A DNA stretch of 64,000 bases from an uncultured Sphingomonadaceae bacterium (GCA_947495985.1 CANMBD010000003.1:248001-312000), one strand, 5' to 3'; shown: positions 19,675 to 29,245, counted from the first letter of the stretch. Made by a program: numbers and translations. The notes: a model not told the origin generated them from the sequence alone.

Positions 19675-20711
19675 GCGGGCGGCTCTGGCTTGTCGGAAAC
19701 CGTCACCGAATAACGCGGTGCCGGTGCAGGCTGCAAATGACCACCAACATCGACAAATGTCTCGCGCTCGACATTATGCGGATGCTGTTTGGCCTCGGCT
19801 AGCGAAAGAACTGGGGCGAAGCAAATATCCGTGCCTTCCATCAATCCACACCACTGATCACGCGTTTTGGTCAGGAACAAGGCAGTGAGCTTCTCTTTCA
19901 GTGGTCCCCAGGATTTGGGATTCATCTGGGCATCAAAACCGCTATCATCTTCAAGGCCCGCGACCTTTCGCAGTTGTGCATAAAATTGCGGCTCAATTGA
20001 TCCGATCGAGATATATTTTCCATCCGCTGTTTCATAGCTGTCATAGAAATGAGCACCGGTATCGAGCAGGTTGACGCCGCGCTGGTCTTGCCATTGACCG
20101 ACATTGTGAAAGTCAAAAATCATGGCCATCAGGGCGGCTGACCCGTCGGTCATGGCACAATCCACGACCTGACCGTCGCCGCCGGTTTTTGCGTGGAGCA
20201 AGGCCGAGACCATACCCAGTGCGAGCATCATGCCCCCACCACCGAAATCACCAACCATGTTGATTGGCGGCGTCGGTTTATCACCGGCCCGGCCAAAAGC
20301 GTGAAGGGCGCCAGAGATAGAGATATAATTGATATCGTGGCCGGCGGCATGAGCGAGCGGCCCATATTGACCCCAGCCAGTCATACGGCCGTAGACCAGT
20401 TTCGGATTATCCTGCAACAGGACATCCGGGCCGAGGCCGAGCCGTTCCATAACCCCCGGGCGAAAACCTTCGATCAGGCCGTCAGCTTGCTTGACCAGAT
20501 CACGCGCCTGCTGGATTCCCGCTTCGGATTTCAGGTCCACTTCGACCAGTTTGCGAGAGCGGGACAATGCGAGCCGGCCATCGGGCGCTCCGCCAGGACG
20601 GTGCAGAACAGTGACGGTTGCACCTTGATCCGCCAGCATCATGCCGCAGAACGGTCCAGGACCAATGCCCGCAAATTCAATGATGTTGATTCCTGCAAGC
20701 GGCCCGGCCAT
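19671..20711 (-). CDS. alpha-methylacyl-CoA racemase (CaiB/BaiF family)
   Basis: Family III CoA-transferase fold, 346 residues. Three active-site positions of the racemase subgroup are visible: His in AAGHDINYISISG, Asp in MVGDFGGGGMMLALG and Glu in ISIGSIEPQFY. That favours epimerisation of 2-methylacyl-CoA (branched-chain lipid or isoprenoid breakdown) over true CoA transfer. The N-terminus LAGINIIEFAGIGPGPFCGMML is typical. It is convergent with the LytTR regulator and has no other lipid-degradation gene next to it, though a phytanoyl-CoA dioxygenase-like gene is 17 kb away. Confidence 0.9.
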   Translation of the reverse strand: MAGPLAGINIIEFAGIGPGPFCGMMLADQGATVTVLHRPGGAPDGRLALSRSRKLVEVDLKSEAGIQQARDLVKQADGLIEGFRPGVMERLGLGPDVLLQDNPKLVYGRMTGWGQYGPLAHAAGHDINYISISGALHAFGRAGDKPTPPINMVGDFGGGGMMLALGMVSALLHAKTGGDGQVVDCAMTDGSAALMAMIFDFHNVGQWQDQRGVNLLDTGAHFYDSYETADGKYISIGSIEPQFYAQLRKVAGLEDDSGFDAQMNPKSWGPLKEKLTALFLTKTRDQWCGLMEGTDICFAPVLSLAEAKQHPHNVERETFVDVGGHLQPAPAPRYSVTVSDKPEPPA

Positions 20712-20791
20712 ATCCTACTCCTGTTTAATCATTTGATTAAACAGTCCTAATGCAGGCGCCGGATTCTAATCAAGCAGATTGTGAGCGCCGG

Positions 20792-21202
20792 TTAGCGTGG
20801 ACGTTGTCCATGGGCGAGTGGCTTGCTCTGATTGCCGTGTTTCTTGAGATAATGGGGCAATTCCACTTTACTCTGGCCCACTGGTTTGCGCGCCAGTTTC
20901 GGGTCAATCGAATGATCGAAAGCGATGCCCAAACGACCCTGCGCCACCCAGGCCACATAGCCTGTGACCCGGCCGATATTGCGCAGTTCCAGTTCCACCT
21001 TGTCGCCACGTTTTGCAATGACCGGAGCTTCCGCCATCAAGCCGCCAGCGGACAGGTTGCGAATCCGTACTTCACCGCAGTCGTCGCCATCTACGAAGCG
21101 CAATGTTGCTTTCAGGAACAGGCTGTCCCGGTCAAGCTCGCGTTTGGGTTGGCCACTGGTCTGGCTGTTTTTTCCCAAATTATCGTCAAATGGTTCTCTC
21201 AT
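20792..21202 (-). CDS. PilZ domain protein
   Basis: 136 residues from the ATG at 21202 (MREPFDDN); the open frame extends further upstream to 21343, but that part reads like non-coding AT-rich DNA. The single PilZ domain (about 28-110) has RNLSAGGLMAEAPV, matching the DxSxGG binding signature in the form NLSAGG with Asn for the Asp, and LGIAFD. The upstream RxxxR arginine motif is not obvious, so c-di-GMP binding is uncertain. The C-terminus is basic. A diguanylate cyclase gene lies in this window at 43.6 kb. Confidence 0.82.
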   Translation of the reverse strand: MREPFDDNLGKNSQTSGQPKRELDRDSLFLKATLRFVDGDDCGEVRIRNLSAGGLMAEAPVIAKRGDKVELELRNIGRVTGYVAWVAQGRLGIAFDHSIDPKLARKPVGQSKVELPHYLKKHGNQSKPLAHGQRPR

Positions 21203-21423
21203 GTGCTTCCCGCAAGTTAAATGTAAAATAATGTTGCTTGCTGCGGATAATAGGCCCGAAAAGGTGGAAGATTGGTTAATGTTCCGGTGGACGATCAAAT
21301 GAAATGTGATCCCAAAAAGAAACAACGGGTTTCTGATCGGCAAGTGTCTTGGACCAGCGCGTTAACGCTGTTGAGCAAGTGACGATATCATAATGAGATT
21401 TTGGTGATCAGAACGTTAGTAAG

Positions 21424-21888
21424 CTATTGATCGCGAGAGATTTTCTCGTTGCGTTCATGCGCTTCCTGGGCCTCGACACTCATGGTCGCGATCGGCCGGG
21501 CTTCCAGCCGTTCCAGTGAAATCGGCTCGCCGGTAACCTGGCAATAACCATATTCGCCTTCTTCGATCCGGCGCAGTGCCGCATCAATTTTCGACGTCAG
21601 CTTGCGTTGACGGTCGCGTGTCCGCAGTTCCAGGCCCCAATCGGTTTCACTTGATGCGCGATCGTTGAGATCGGCTTCCTGGATTGGTCCATCCTGCAAA
21701 TGGGCAAGGGTTTCCTTCGATTCTTCGATTATATCATGCTTCCACTGTTCCAAAGCGCGTTTGAAATAGGCTAGCTGCCGCTCGTTCATGAACTCTTCGT
21801 CGGGACTGGGCCGATAATCATCGTCCAGCACGATATCGCCTTTTTTGCCACTATTTGAAGCGGATGAATTTTTCGCTGAGGACGCCAA
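21424..21888 (-). CDS. dksA: DksA-like RNA polymerase-binding factor
   Basis: 154 residues. The coiled coil (about 35-110) includes FKRALEQWKHDIIEESKETL and the tip ADLNDRASSETD, with the acidic residues that enter the polymerase secondary channel and work with ppGpp in the stringent response. The zinc-finger region reads YGYCQVTGEPISLERLEARPI, so only one of the four usual cysteines remains; the fold probably forms without zinc, as known for some alphaproteobacterial DksA and for Pseudomonas DksA2-type proteins. The first 25 residues are a Ser/Lys/Asp-rich extension. Confidence 0.92.
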   Translation of the reverse strand: MASSAKNSSASNSGKKGDIVLDDDYRPSPDEEFMNERQLAYFKRALEQWKHDIIEESKETLAHLQDGPIQEADLNDRASSETDWGLELRTRDRQRKLTSKIDAALRRIEEGEYGYCQVTGEPISLERLEARPIATMSVEAQEAHERNEKISRDQ

Positions 21889-22005
21889 ATATACTCTCCA
21901 ACAACTATCACCAGCCTGATGGGCCAGCGTACGACAGGCTATGAGGCGGGCCTATAAACTCGGCTTTCGCCTTAGACAAGGTGCAATCTGTCGTAGCAGT
22001 GCAAT

Positions 22006-22323
22006 TTATCCGGTTATGTCGCCAATGGCCTCCGAAATCGTCCGAATAACGACCCTGATCGCCAAGATTTCGCGACTCGGCATCATGGGTAAATCACCAA
22101 AGTTTATGGCTTTTTCTGAGCCCAGCGAAAGATATTCTCCGCAAATGGTATCAATTCGGGACATTAACTGTTCCTGGAGAGAGTCTGATAGGGATTTTTC
22201 CAGTTTTTGCAGCGGAAACAAGGTTAACGCAATTGTGATCACTCCTTTCTTCTGCGCTTTTGATTGATATCGGAATCTACAGAGCAGCAAGCATATCGTT
22301 GCCTGACTGCCTATCGGTTCCAA
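22006..22323 (-). CDS. possible small protein, unknown
   Basis: The 455-bp gap between dksA and the low-complexity gene holds one protein-like reading frame. From about 22242 on the minus strand it reads ITIALTLFPLQKLEKSL, then EYLSLGSEKAINFGDLPMM and REILAIRVVIRTISEAI, alternating polar and hydrophobic residues as in real proteins. The start is unclear: ATG at 22323, a GTG at 22242 abutting AAAGGA, or an ATG at 22164 with AGGA 6 nt upstream. No family is recognised. The opposite-strand frame over the same bases looks less protein-like. Confidence 0.33.
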   Translation of the reverse strand: MEPIGSQATICLLLCRFRYQSKAQKKGVITIALTLFPLQKLEKSLSDSLQEQLMSRIDTICGEYLSLGSEKAINFGDLPMMPSREILAIRVVIRTISEAIGDITG

Positions 22324-22343
22324 AGCGGAAGAGAGTGAAGACT

Positions 22344-23666
22344 ATGTCGGTAAGAATGGCTTTAGCAAAATTATGCGCATGTACATGCGGCGGTGCTTTG
22401 ATTGGCGGCGGCGCGGTGCATGTATCGGAAGCGCCGACAGCACCCTATATCAAGAAGGTCGACAAGAAAAAGAAGGTGCGCGCCCGCGTCCTGAAGCGTG
22501 GCCAGTCCGCGCGCAAGGTTAAACGCACCCGGCGAACGGTTACGAAGACAGTGACGGCTTGCAAGCCAACCGTGGTAACTATTGCCCAGGCACCGCAGCC
22601 CATTCCACTACCTCCTCCGCCTTACATCCCGGCTCCATTGCCGGAAATTCCCGTGCTTGAAAGCGGCGGCGGTTCTGTCCCTGTCGTCATCGGCGGCAGC
22701 AGCGGCGGCTTCGGCGGTGGTTTTGGTGGCGGCTTCTTTGGCGGCTTCTTCGGTGGTAGCTCCGGCGGAGGCTCGGTCGTTATCTCTTCGACCAGCAGTG
22801 GCGGCTCGACCAGTACGTCTTCGGGCGGAAGCTCCACCAGTGGCGGTTCCACCAGCACGTCAACAGGCGGGTTCTCCAGCACCGGCGGGTCCACCAGTAC
22901 ATCAACAGGTGGCTTTTCCAGTACCTCTACCGGAGGCTCGACCAGTACGTCCTCGGGCAGCATCAGCACTTCGACAGGCGGCGTGAGCACGTCAACCGGC
23001 GGTGTCAGTACCTCGACAGGCGGCGTCAGCACATCCACTGGCGGTGTAAGCACCTCTACCGGCGGCAGCAGCTCATCAAGCTCTTCCAGTAGCTCCAGCT
23101 CGTCGTCGAGCAGCTCATCCAGCAGTTCCAGTTCGAGCGGCAATACCTCAAGCGGTATGACCAGCAGCGGCATGACATCCAGCGGCCATCCCGGCACGTC
23201 GACCAGCAGCGGAAATACCAGCACGGGCAGTACCGGTTCTTCGGGTAGCTCGGGCTCGTCCGGAAGTTCGGGATCATCCGGTAGTAGCGGGTCATCAGGT
23301 AGCAGTTCGAGTAGTTCGAGTAGTAGTTCGTCAAGCAGTTCGAGTTCTTCCAGCAGTGGTGGTTCGGGTGGCAGCACCGGTTCTTCGGGCAGCAGCGGAT
23401 CATCCGGATCGTCAAGTTCGACGTCCTCTGGCGCGACAGGCGGATCATCCAGCTTTGGCAGCAGCGGCTCGTCCAGCAGTTCGAGCTCTTCTTCAAGCAG
23501 TTCGTCCAGCTCCAGCACCTCTTCCGGTGCCAGCAGCGGCGGATCAACCGGTGGCTCCACTGGCGGAACGCCAGTCCCGGCACCACCAGTGGTGCTGCTC
23601 TTTGGCGCGGCGGCCGCAGCTCTTTTCGCGCGCAGCCGCAAAGCCAAGAAGGCGGTTGCTGCCTAA
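22344..23666 (+). CDS. Ser/Gly/Thr-rich exported protein with PEP-CTERM-like tail
   Basis: About 440 residues from the ATG at 22344, which follows GAAGAGAG; the frame is open further upstream. Order: hydrophobic N-terminal segment (about 5-25, LAKLCACTCGGALIGGG), a basic stretch with KKVDKKKKVRAR and RTRRTVTKTVTACKP, a Pro-rich linker, a Gly/Phe patch (FGGGFGGGFFGGFFGG), then about 270 residues of Ser, Gly and Thr. The end reads PVPAPPVVLLFGAAAAALFA followed by RSRKAKK: a VPxP motif, a membrane helix and a basic cluster, like PEP-CTERM sorting signals. It may be a surface or matrix glycoprotein; function unknown. A strong terminator follows. Confidence 0.8.
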   Translation: MSVRMALAKLCACTCGGALIGGGAVHVSEAPTAPYIKKVDKKKKVRARVLKRGQSARKVKRTRRTVTKTVTACKPTVVTIAQAPQPIPLPPPPYIPAPLPEIPVLESGGGSVPVVIGGSSGGFGGGFGGGFFGGFFGGSSGGGSVVISSTSSGGSTSTSSGGSSTSGGSTSTSTGGFSSTGGSTSTSTGGFSSTSTGGSTSTSSGSISTSTGGVSTSTGGVSTSTGGVSTSTGGVSTSTGGSSSSSSSSSSSSSSSSSSSSSSSSGNTSSGMTSSGMTSSGHPGTSTSSGNTSTGSTGSSGSSGSSGSSGSSGSSGSSGSSSSSSSSSSSSSSSSSSSGGSGGSTGSSGSSGSSGSSSSTSSGATGGSSSFGSSGSSSSSSSSSSSSSSSSTSSGASSGGSTGGSTGGTPVPAPPVVLLFGAAAAALFARSRKAKKAVAA

Positions 23667-23689
23667 ACACCGGCCGAACGGATCAATTC

Positions 23690-23721
23690 AAAAGCGGCTG
23701 GAGCGATCCGGCCGCTTTTTT
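23690..23721 (+). terminator. rho-independent terminator after the Ser-rich gene
   Basis: Stem AAAAGCGGC (23690-23698) pairs with GCCGCTTTT (23711-23719) around an 11-12 nt loop and runs into a T-tract. It sits 24 bp after the Ser-rich stop and isolates it from serS. Confidence 0.85.
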
Positions 23722-23781
23722 GTTGGCTGGGCCGCGCTCCGCACTTGAACCAGCGCCGCTGTCTCGGCATAGGCTTTTCCC

Positions 23782-25065
23782 ATGCATGATCTAAAAACCA
23801 TAAGAGAAAACGCGGCCGATTTTGATGCCGCTTTGGCGCGGCGCGGCGTTGAACCTGTTGCAGCGACTATTTTGGCGCTGGACGAAGAAAATCGCAGCAT
23901 TGCGACCAGGCTTCAGGAAGGCCAGGCGCGGCGCAACGAAGCGTCCAAGGCCATCGGTAAAGCAAAAGGGCAGGGCGATGAGGAAGCCGCACAGGCTCTG
24001 ATGGCCGAAGTGTCGGAACTGAAGGCGAGCCTGCCCGCGCTGGAAGAGCAGGGACGCGAGGTTTCCGGTAAATTGCGCGATGCTCTGGCTGTACTGCCCA
24101 ACCTTCCTGCCGCCGATGTGCCCGAAGGCGCGGATGAAGAGGATAATGTCGAGGTGGAACGATGGGGCACACCGCGCAGCTTTGATTTCAAACCACGTGA
24201 ACATAGCGATATCGGCGTGCCACTGGGGCTGGATTTTGAAACGGCTGCGGAAATGTCGGGTGCGCGCTTTGCATTTCTGCGCGGTCAAATGGCCCGGCTG
24301 CAACGCGCGATCGGGCAGTATATGCTGGATCAGCAGACCATGGAAAACGGCTTCCAGGAATGTGCGCCGCCAGTGCTGGTGCGTGATGAGGCCATGTTCG
24401 GTACCGGGCAGCTGCCCAAATTTTCCGAGGACTCGTTTCAGACCACCGATGGCCGCTGGCTGATCCCTACTGCGGAAGTGAGCCTGACCAACAGCGTGCG
24501 CGGACAGATTTTGAACGAGGCACAATTGCCGATCCGGCTGACTGCCCTTACCCCCTGTTTTCGCAGCGAGGCAGGCTCGGCCGGCAAAGATACCAAGGGC
24601 CTGATCCGCCAGCATCAGTTTGAAAAAGTCGAAATGGTGGCGATTGTTCACCCCGATGAGAGCGATGCCGAGCATGAGAGGATGACCGAAGCGGCCGAAT
24701 CGATCCTTAAAGCGCTGGAACTGCCCTATCGAAAAATGCTGCTTTGCACGGGTGACATGGGGGCAACCGCGCGCAAGACCTATGATCTGGAAGTCTGGTT
24801 GCCGGGGCAGGACACGTATCGCGAGATTTCAAGTGTCTCGACCTGCGGCGAATATCAGGCGCGCCGGATGAATGCCCGTTTCCGGGCCGAAGGCGAGACA
24901 AAGGGCACGCAATTTGTCCATACGCTCAACGGTTCTGGCCTGGCGGTTGGCCGGACTTTGGTCGCGGTTGTTGAAAATTATCAACAGGAAGACGGTAGCG
25001 TCATAGTTCCGGACGCGTTAAAGCCTTATATGGGCGGTATCGAAAAACTGGAGCCTGCAAGCTGA
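23782..25065 (+). CDS. serS: seryl-tRNA synthetase
   Basis: Class II aminoacyl-tRNA synthetase, 427 residues, charging tRNA-Ser in the cytosol. The N-terminal tRNA-binding coiled coil (about 25-105) starts after [20 protein letters not shown]. The catalytic domain has motif 2 ([21 protein letters not shown] followed by HQFEKVE) and motif 3 ([20 protein letters not shown]). Length and domains are normal. Its TGA overlaps the next ATG by one base (TGATG), coupling it to surE. Confidence 0.97.
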   Translation: MHDLKTIRENAADFDAALARRGVEPVAATILALDEENRSIATRLQEGQARRNEASKAIGKAKGQGDEEAAQALMAEVSELKASLPALEEQGREVSGKLRDALAVLPNLPAADVPEGADEEDNVEVERWGTPRSFDFKPREHSDIGVPLGLDFETAAEMSGARFAFLRGQMARLQRAIGQYMLDQQTMENGFQECAPPVLVRDEAMFGTGQLPKFSEDSFQTTDGRWLIPTAEVSLTNSVRGQILNEAQLPIRLTALTPCFRSEAGSAGKDTKGLIRQHQFEKVEMVAIVHPDESDAEHERMTEAAESILKALELPYRKMLLCTGDMGATARKTYDLEVWLPGQDTYREISSVSTCGEYQARRMNARFRAEGETKGTQFVHTLNGSGLAVGRTLVAVVENYQQEDGSVIVPDALKPYMGGIEKLEPAS

Positions 25066-25832
25066 TGCGCATATTGCTGACCAATGACGACGGATTTGAC
25101 GCCCCGGGCATGAAAGTCTTGCTCGACATTGCGCAGCATTTTTCGAACGATATCTGGATCGTGGCACCATCAGACGAGAATAGCGGTGCGGGCCATTCCC
25201 TGACGCTCACTCGCCCCTTGCGCATCCGCAAGCGCGGCGACCAACAATATTCGGTCGATGGCACACCCACTGACAGCGTGATGATGGCAGTCGCAAAGAT
25301 CATGAAAGACGGCCCGCCCGACCTGATCCTCTCCGGCGTGAATCGCGGGGCCAATCTTGGCGAAGACGTGACCTACTCCGGCACCGTCTCTGCCGCGATG
25401 GAAGGCGCGCTCGCCGGCATCCCTTCGATCGCGCTCAGCCAAAGCTATGCCCGCGGTGATATGGGCGATGATGTCCCGTTCGAAGCGGCGCTACAATGGG
25501 GCGAGCGGGTGCTGCGGCCACTGATCAAGCAGAGCATGGATCATCGCACGCTGGTCAATATCAACTTCCCGGCGCTGCCCGCCAGCGAAGTGAAGGGCAT
25601 TCGCGTGGTATCGCAAGGCATCCGCGACTATGGCCGCCTGCAAATCGTCAGCAACCGCGACCCGCGCGGCTTTGAATATCACTGGTTCGGCCTGGGCCCC
25701 ATGGTCGAAACGCCTGCGCACAGCACTGATCTGGAAGCGATCGAAGACGGCTATGTTTCGATCACCCCGCTCCATCTCGACCTGACGCATTATGAGTCAA
25801 TGGATGCTCTGGGCAAGCTTTACGATAGCTAG
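25065..25832 (+). CDS. surE: 5'/3'-nucleotidase SurE
   Basis: Metal-dependent survival-protein phosphatase, 255 residues, removing phosphate from nucleoside 5'- or 3'-monophosphates. The metal site NDD is in [17 protein letters not shown], and Ser/Asn ligands are in PSDENSGAGHSLT and LSGVNRGANLGEDVTYSGTV. Coupled to serS by a one-base overlap, an arrangement common in alphaproteobacteria where surE is followed by pcm or an envelope peptidase; here it is followed by the end of a minus-strand gene instead. Confidence 0.96.
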   Translation: MRILLTNDDGFDAPGMKVLLDIAQHFSNDIWIVAPSDENSGAGHSLTLTRPLRIRKRGDQQYSVDGTPTDSVMMAVAKIMKDGPPDLILSGVNRGANLGEDVTYSGTVSAAMEGALAGIPSIALSQSYARGDMGDDVPFEAALQWGERVLRPLIKQSMDHRTLVNINFPALPASEVKGIRVVSQGIRDYGRLQIVSNRDPRGFEYHWFGLGPMVETPAHSTDLEAIEDGYVSITPLHLDLTHYESMDALGKLYDS

Positions 25833-25973
25833 GTTGAGGTTAAACAAAGACTCCTCCCCCTAAAGTTCACACAATTCACACCGCTTCTACTTCGCTTTCC
25901 TCCCGCTCCTCACAGTCGGCAATCTCCCGAAAGCAGACACCAGGGTTTGCGAAAATCGGACCGCGATTCAGAT

Positions 25974-28442
25974 TCAGTCATTGTCCAATGCATAAGCAAT
26001 CACGTAGCCACCGTTGCCGTCTCGAACATCTTGAGAGTCCAGATATTGGTTTGTGACTGGGTCCCGCGGATAGCGCCAGGTCGGGTTCGGGACCGTCACG
26101 ATAAGATATTGCTTACCGTCTTTTTTTGACCGGTAGGACATCGGTGTAGATTGTCCGTTGCCAGGCAGTTCCGCTTTCCATTTTTCTTCTCCGCTACGGA
26201 TATCAAAAGCACGAACCTTGCTGTCCATGGTCGAGCTCAAGAAGGTCAATCCCCCGCGCGTTGTCAATGTGCCTGCACGTATTGCCGTTCCGACATCATA
26301 CGGAATGCCTGAGCGCAAGTTAAACGGACCTGAATCGCTCATATCGCCAGCTGGCCGGCTCCACAGCAATTCTTTGGTATTCAGATCCATAACAGCAATC
26401 CGCGACCATGGCGGTTCGAAACAGGGTACCTGCGTGCCAAGCCGCGACATGAACGGCATAGGCAAGCCAAAAAATTTGATCCGCCGATGGTCAAATGGAT
26501 TGTCTGCATCGGGTTCCCCCATTTTGGGCATGGGTCCATCCGGATCCATGCGAACGGCCGGATGGTTTTTGCCCAGCAACAGACCTCCAAGCGGTCCGGC
26601 TTCCGCAACCTGTTCCGGAGTCACCATAATCAATCGATGCGCCAACATCATTGGAGCAGCAATCAACAGACCGTTGTCGGCATCGACCGAGACACTGCCC
26701 CAGTTAAATCCACCGAAGTTACCAGGGTAGAGCATGGTTCCCGTGTTGGTGATGCCGGTTGGAACGGTTGGCGGCGTGTACATGCCCTCATAGCGCATGG
26801 TTCGATATTCGATCCGGCACACCAACTGATCAATCGGCGTCAGACCCCACATGTCTTTCTCATACCGATAGGGATGAAAATTGGGGAGCGGGGAAGCAGG
26901 CTGGGTGGCGGAGAGATATTCTCCATCAACCGCGCCCTGCGGTGCCGGTTTTTCAGGAATGGGATGCACAGGCTCGCCATTGCGCCGATCGAGTAAGAAG
27001 ATATCACCCATTTTGGTTGGTACGGCGACAGATGGCACTTTCTTGCCATCCTTTGTCACATCCACCAGCACCGGCTGTGCGGGTACATCATAGTCCCAGA
27101 CATCATGATGGACGGTTTGATATTTCCAGCGCGGCTCACCGGTCGCGGCATCAATGGCCACCACAGCGGATGACCATTCATCGTCAAATTCGCGGCGCGC
27201 CCCGCCAAAATAGTCGGGCGCAGCATTGCCGGTGGGGGCATAGATCAGGTTCAACTCCGGGTCATAACTCATGATCGACCAGACGTTGGGGGTGCCCAAT
27301 GTGTAGGTCTCGCCTTCCGCTGGTTCGCCGTTCTGGCTGGCATTGCCCATATCCCATGCCCAGGAAAAATCACCGGTCGTCGCGTCAAAAGCTCTGACCA
27401 CGCCGGATGGCAGGCCAAGGTTCTGGGAATCGTTTACCAGGCCGCCAACCACCAGATTATTGCCAGCGACCAGTGGCGGCGATGTATGATAATAGTCACC
27501 AACCGGATGATCACCCATGCCCTGTCGCAAGTCGACAATGCCGTTATCGCCAAAATCGCTGCAAACCTCTCCGGTCATGGCATCTATGGCAATCAGGCTG
27601 GCATTGACAGTCGCTGTCACGATCCGTTTCGGGCACTGGCCTTCATATTCCTCGCTTGCTTCATAGTAACCGAGGCCGCGACAGGTTTTGGCATATTGAT
27701 GGGTCGCTGGTGGCTCAAGGCCGGGCTCATAACGCCAAATTTCTTTACCGATGCTGTCGTCTATCGCAATAACCACATTGAGTGCAGCACAGATGTACAG
27801 CATACCGTTGACATTAAGCGGTGTGGCTTTGAAATCCTCTTCTACTCCGGTGCGGTAACGCCATACTTCTTTTAGCCCGCTAACCGTTTCAGCATTAATA
27901 TCGGTCAGTTGCGCAAAACGGGTACCGCCGGCATCATTACCATAGTGACGCCAGTCGGAAACGGCATCATTGGCGTTCGCTTCCCGAACCGTCCCGGTAC
28001 CATTTTGGATATAACCTTGCATCGAAGCAAGCAGCAGAGCGGCAACTGCCGCCAAGCTTGGACCACCAACCCACCAGCGGTTTGAAGGTGCCGGCCCGTC
28101 GTCCTCGGCACCGGCTTCAAGCGAATGACGGTACCAAGGCGTCAGAAACCACAGTCCAACGACCAGCCAGGCAGCCAGTCGTGGCAAGAGTGCAAGGAAG
28201 TGCAGCTCTGCCTCAAAGAGTGACCAGATTAGCGTGACGAGCAATATGGCCGCGTATATTTTCGGTGCTTTGTTGCTCCGTTTCTGCGCCAATATCGCGA
28301 CCGCAATCGTAGCGATGCCGGCCAGTATGTAATAGAAGCTGCCGCCCAGATAGACAAGAAATCCGCCCAATAAACTAAGGGTCAGACCAATCAACCAAAG
28401 CAGAACGATAAAAACCCAATGCATGATTTTAGAGAAGTTCAT
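25974..28442 (-). CDS. membrane-bound PQQ-dependent dehydrogenase
   Basis: Quinoprotein of the glucose/quinate/shikimate dehydrogenase family, 822 residues. Five membrane helices (about 8-125) that bind ubiquinone precede an eight-bladed propeller in the periplasm. Propeller signatures include DWRHYGNDAGGTRFAQLTDI, CRGLGYYEA, TGNAAPDYFGG and the catalytic-Asp region HHDVWDYDVPAQP. It oxidises a polyol or sugar lactol and passes electrons to the quinone pool. No PQQ synthesis genes are in the window, so PQQ must come from elsewhere in the genome or from outside. First gene product of the minus-strand cluster below the VOC and SDR genes; the substrate is unknown. Confidence 0.92.
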   Translation of the reverse strand: MNFSKIMHWVFIVLLWLIGLTLSLLGGFLVYLGGSFYYILAGIATIAVAILAQKRSNKAPKIYAAILLVTLIWSLFEAELHFLALLPRLAAWLVVGLWFLTPWYRHSLEAGAEDDGPAPSNRWWVGGPSLAAVAALLLASMQGYIQNGTGTVREANANDAVSDWRHYGNDAGGTRFAQLTDINAETVSGLKEVWRYRTGVEEDFKATPLNVNGMLYICAALNVVIAIDDSIGKEIWRYEPGLEPPATHQYAKTCRGLGYYEASEEYEGQCPKRIVTATVNASLIAIDAMTGEVCSDFGDNGIVDLRQGMGDHPVGDYYHTSPPLVAGNNLVVGGLVNDSQNLGLPSGVVRAFDATTGDFSWAWDMGNASQNGEPAEGETYTLGTPNVWSIMSYDPELNLIYAPTGNAAPDYFGGARREFDDEWSSAVVAIDAATGEPRWKYQTVHHDVWDYDVPAQPVLVDVTKDGKKVPSVAVPTKMGDIFLLDRRNGEPVHPIPEKPAPQGAVDGEYLSATQPASPLPNFHPYRYEKDMWGLTPIDQLVCRIEYRTMRYEGMYTPPTVPTGITNTGTMLYPGNFGGFNWGSVSVDADNGLLIAAPMMLAHRLIMVTPEQVAEAGPLGGLLLGKNHPAVRMDPDGPMPKMGEPDADNPFDHRRIKFFGLPMPFMSRLGTQVPCFEPPWSRIAVMDLNTKELLWSRPAGDMSDSGPFNLRSGIPYDVGTAIRAGTLTTRGGLTFLSSTMDSKVRAFDIRSGEEKWKAELPGNGQSTPMSYRSKKDGKQYLIVTVPNPTWRYPRDPVTNQYLDSQDVRDGNGGYVIAYALDND

Positions 28443-28486
28443 TTGAGTATTCCTGTTGGTTCTGCTGTTCGAAAGATATTCAGCAC

Positions 28487-29245
28487 TTATAGTGGGAAGA
28501 TGGAATGACCTCCATCGAGGACGATATTTTGACCGGTCATAAAGTCACTTTCCTTGGAAGCGAGAAAAGCCGCAACGCCTTCCATGTCTTCCAATTTGCC
28601 AATCCGGCCAATCGCAGCGCGTCTTTTTGCACCGTCTTTGAAAGACTGCGGCGTGTCCAGTGACATTTCCGTTTCGATATAGCCGGGCAGGATCGCGTTG
28701 ACCCTGATGCCTGCCTGTCCGAGTTCAACAGCCAATGCGCGCACCAGACCCAGAACGGCTGCTTTGGTTGTGGAATATCCCGCGGCACCGCCTGTGCCAA
28801 CCAGACCAGCTACCGACGATGTGACGATCAGTCGTCCCGGTGCCTGGCGTTCCATAAGATGCGCGGTCACAGGCTTCCAGGTTTGCACCACGCTCATCAG
28901 GTTCAGATCAATCGTATCGAGCCAGACCTGCCGGTCCGTCATATGGGAAAGGCCCCGATACCCGCCGCCACCTGCATTGGCAAAACAGCTGTCGACCTTT
29001 TCAAATCGTGCCAGTGTCTGGGCAAAGGCTTCATCGATCTGGCTTTGATCTGTCACATCGCAGGCAAAGGCTTCAACATCGCCGCCCATGCCCTGCAATT
29101 CGGACACCGCAGCAGCATTTTTATCTTCGTTTCTGCCCCAAATAGCGACCTTTGAACCCTGTTTTACAAGACCCTTGGCAAAGGCCAAGCCAAGACCACC
29201 ATTACCGCCAGTGACGACGGCAACGTCGCCAGATAAATCAAACAT
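28487..29245 (-). CDS. SDR family oxidoreductase
   Basis: Classical short-chain dehydrogenase, 252 residues. The cofactor motif is TGGNGGLGLAFAKG; NAG appears as FANAGGGG; the catalytic Ser is in VTSSVAGLVG and Tyr/Lys in YSTTKAA. The C-terminus ends with the common MTGQNIVLDGG. WGRNED after beta 2 suggests NADP or mixed use. It lies 44 bp before the PQQ dehydrogenase and 8 bp after the VOC gene on the same strand, so it likely acts on the same substrate route. Specificity cannot be read. Confidence 0.92.
   Translation of the reverse strand: MFDLSGDVAVVTGGNGGLGLAFAKGLVKQGSKVAIWGRNEDKNAAAVSELQGMGGDVEAFACDVTDQSQIDEAFAQTLARFEKVDSCFANAGGGGYRGLSHMTDRQVWLDTIDLNLMSVVQTWKPVTAHLMERQAPGRLIVTSSVAGLVGTGGAAGYSTTKAAVLGLVRALAVELGQAGIRVNAILPGYIETEMSLDTPQSFKDGAKRRAAIGRIGKLEDMEGVAAFLASKESDFMTGQNIVLDGGHSIFPL

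Noticed and set aside
22622..23647. Long open frame (341 codons) antisense to the Ser/Gly-rich gene, full of Glu, Leu, Pro
   Set aside because: It is the mirror of the low-complexity Ser/Gly codons (its Glu-Leu-Asp runs follow from TCG/AGC repeats) and has no independent protein features or start site.
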